Shown: in pieces, positions 11,433 through 12,122 of the stretch
How positions within the stretch are numbered: position 1 is the first letter of the stretch
How the letters are laid out: the number at the start of each line of letters is the position of its first letter
NCBI GenBank assembly: GCA_036732565.1
Contig: DAINCF010000196.1
Location: 1 to 12,122 of the forward strand
DNA: 12,122 bases
Origin: JAIVJN01 sp036732565
GTDB lineage: Bacteria > Acidobacteriota > Vicinamibacteria > Vicinamibacterales > UBA2999
Direction of reading: 5' to 3'
Made by a program: the position numbers and the translations under genes
Notes under the pieces: generated by a model
Database searches by the model: none
Told to the model about the DNA's origin: nothing
The model's input: the letters and a program-made list of their open reading frames with translations, nothing else

Positions 11433-12122
11433 TTAGTAAGACGCGCCCAATCCTACTACAGGCTTGCCCTGCGACTCTCGTACGATTCGGACGCCGGCGC
11501 TTGCGCCGACGCGTGTGGCGCCGGCGGCCACCATCGCCTTCACCTGTTCGAGGTCGCGAACACCACCGGCGGCTTTGACCCCCATCTCATCCCCGACTAC
11601 GCGTCTCATCAACGCGACATCCGCGATCGTCGCGCCGCCAGGACCAAACCCCGTCGACGTCTTCACGAAGTCGGCATCGGCCGCTTTCGCCAGCGTGCAC
11701 GCCGTTACCTTTTCTTCATCGGTCAGGAGCGCCGCTTCGATGATGACCTTGCTGACGACGTGTGCCGCGCGGCACGGCGTCGTAACTGCTTCGATGTCGC
11801 TTGTCACCAGGCGCAGATCGCCGGACTTCAAGGCGCCCACGTTGATGACCATGTCGATCTCGTGGGCGCCATCGAAGATCGCGCGTCGTGTCTCGTACTG
11901 CTTGACGTCCGGCGTCGTGGCGCCGAGCGGGAAGCCGACGACCGAACAGACGCCGACCCCCGTGCCGCGCAGGCGATGGGCGGCGAGCGCCACCCACGCG
12001 GGGTTGACGCAGACCGTCGCAAAGTGGAACTCGGCGGCCTCCGCGCAGAGGGCATCTATGTCCGCGGCGGACGCATCCGGCTTGAGCAGCGTATGGTCGA
12101 TGAGGCCTGCGACCTCGCCGGC
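11433..12122 (-). CDS. deoC: Deoxyribose-phosphate aldolase (5' end outside the window)
   Basis: Class I aldolase splitting 2-deoxyribose-5-phosphate to acetaldehyde and glyceraldehyde-3-phosphate in deoxynucleoside catabolism. The minus-strand frame is open to the window edge, giving 229 visible residues; only the first few are missing. Motifs in fragment numbering: LIDHTLLKPDA at 7-17, VCVNPAWV at 37-44, VVGFPLGA at 61-68 leading to TTPDVKQYE, DMVINVGALKSGD at 90-102 with catalytic Asp90, FVKTSTGFGPGGAT at 152-165 with Schiff-base Lys154, and VKAAGGVRD at 182-190 with Lys183. These match Asp102, Lys167 and Lys201 of the E. coli enzyme. It ends with TAA at 11433-11435 and precedes the small basic gene by 46 nt, probably in one transcript. 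Confidence 0.96.
   Translation of the reverse strand, partial: AGEVAGLIDHTLLKPDASAADIDALCAEAAEFHFATVCVNPAWVALAAHRLRGTGVGVCSVVGFPLGATTPDVKQYETRRAIFDGAHEIDMVINVGALKSGDLRLVTSDIEAVTTPCRAAHVVSKVIIEAALLTDEEKVTACTLAKAADADFVKTSTGFGPGGATIADVALMRRVVGDEMGVKAAGGVRDLEQVKAMVAAGATRVGASAGVRIVRESQGKPVVGLGASY

Overview
This is a high-GC stretch of bacterial chromosome made almost entirely of housekeeping genes. Gene content (a BamD-type outer-membrane assembly lipoprotein, a predicted outer-membrane beta-barrel, LbH-type sugar nucleotidyltransferase) indicates a Gram-negative (diderm) bacterium. The protein style and the def-fmt-rsmB-PASTA-rpe order remind me of Acidobacteriota, perhaps Vicinamibacteria. That placement is an inference from memory, not a search result.

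Layout. Bases 1-3755 (+): the 3' part of aroC, then def, fmt and rsmB, tightly packed. Bases 3852-6725 (+): a membrane-anchored PASTA protein, rpe, a YbgC-type thioesterase and bamD, each start overlapping the previous stop by 4 nt (GTGA, ATGA, ATGA). Bases 6761-7378 (-): pgsA, convergent with bamD. Bases 7541-10033 (+): a sugar-1-phosphate nucleotidyltransferase and a phosphomannomutase/phosphoglucomutase, together a plausible GDP-mannose (or other NDP-hexose) supply module. Bases 10126-10467 (+): tRNA-Gly(CCC) and an FmdB-type zinc-ribbon protein. Bases 10464-12122 (-): deoC (its start lies outside the window), a small basic protein of unknown function and an outer-membrane beta-barrel protein, reading leftwards.

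I see no defence, secretion or biosynthetic novelty system. What is unusual is the non-coding DNA. Nearly every gap longer than about 60 bp is filled by palindromic repeat DNA: 3733-3813 (REPIN-like, supplies the rsmB stop codon), 5745-5904 (a fold-back element inside the 5' end of bamD, apparently splitting its lipoprotein signal peptide), 7395-7522 (a 36-bp tandem repeat plus an inverted-repeat element filling the pgsA/nucleotidyltransferase divergent gap), 8584-8655 (a 25-bp tandem duplication across a stop codon plus a perfect 28-bp palindrome) and 10037-10097 (a diverged relative of that palindrome, opened by a spacer, just upstream of the tRNA). Several arms begin with GTAG and end with CTAC, which recalls REP/REPIN sequences mobilised by RAYT (Y1 TnpA-REP) transposases. 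No transposase gene is present in the window.
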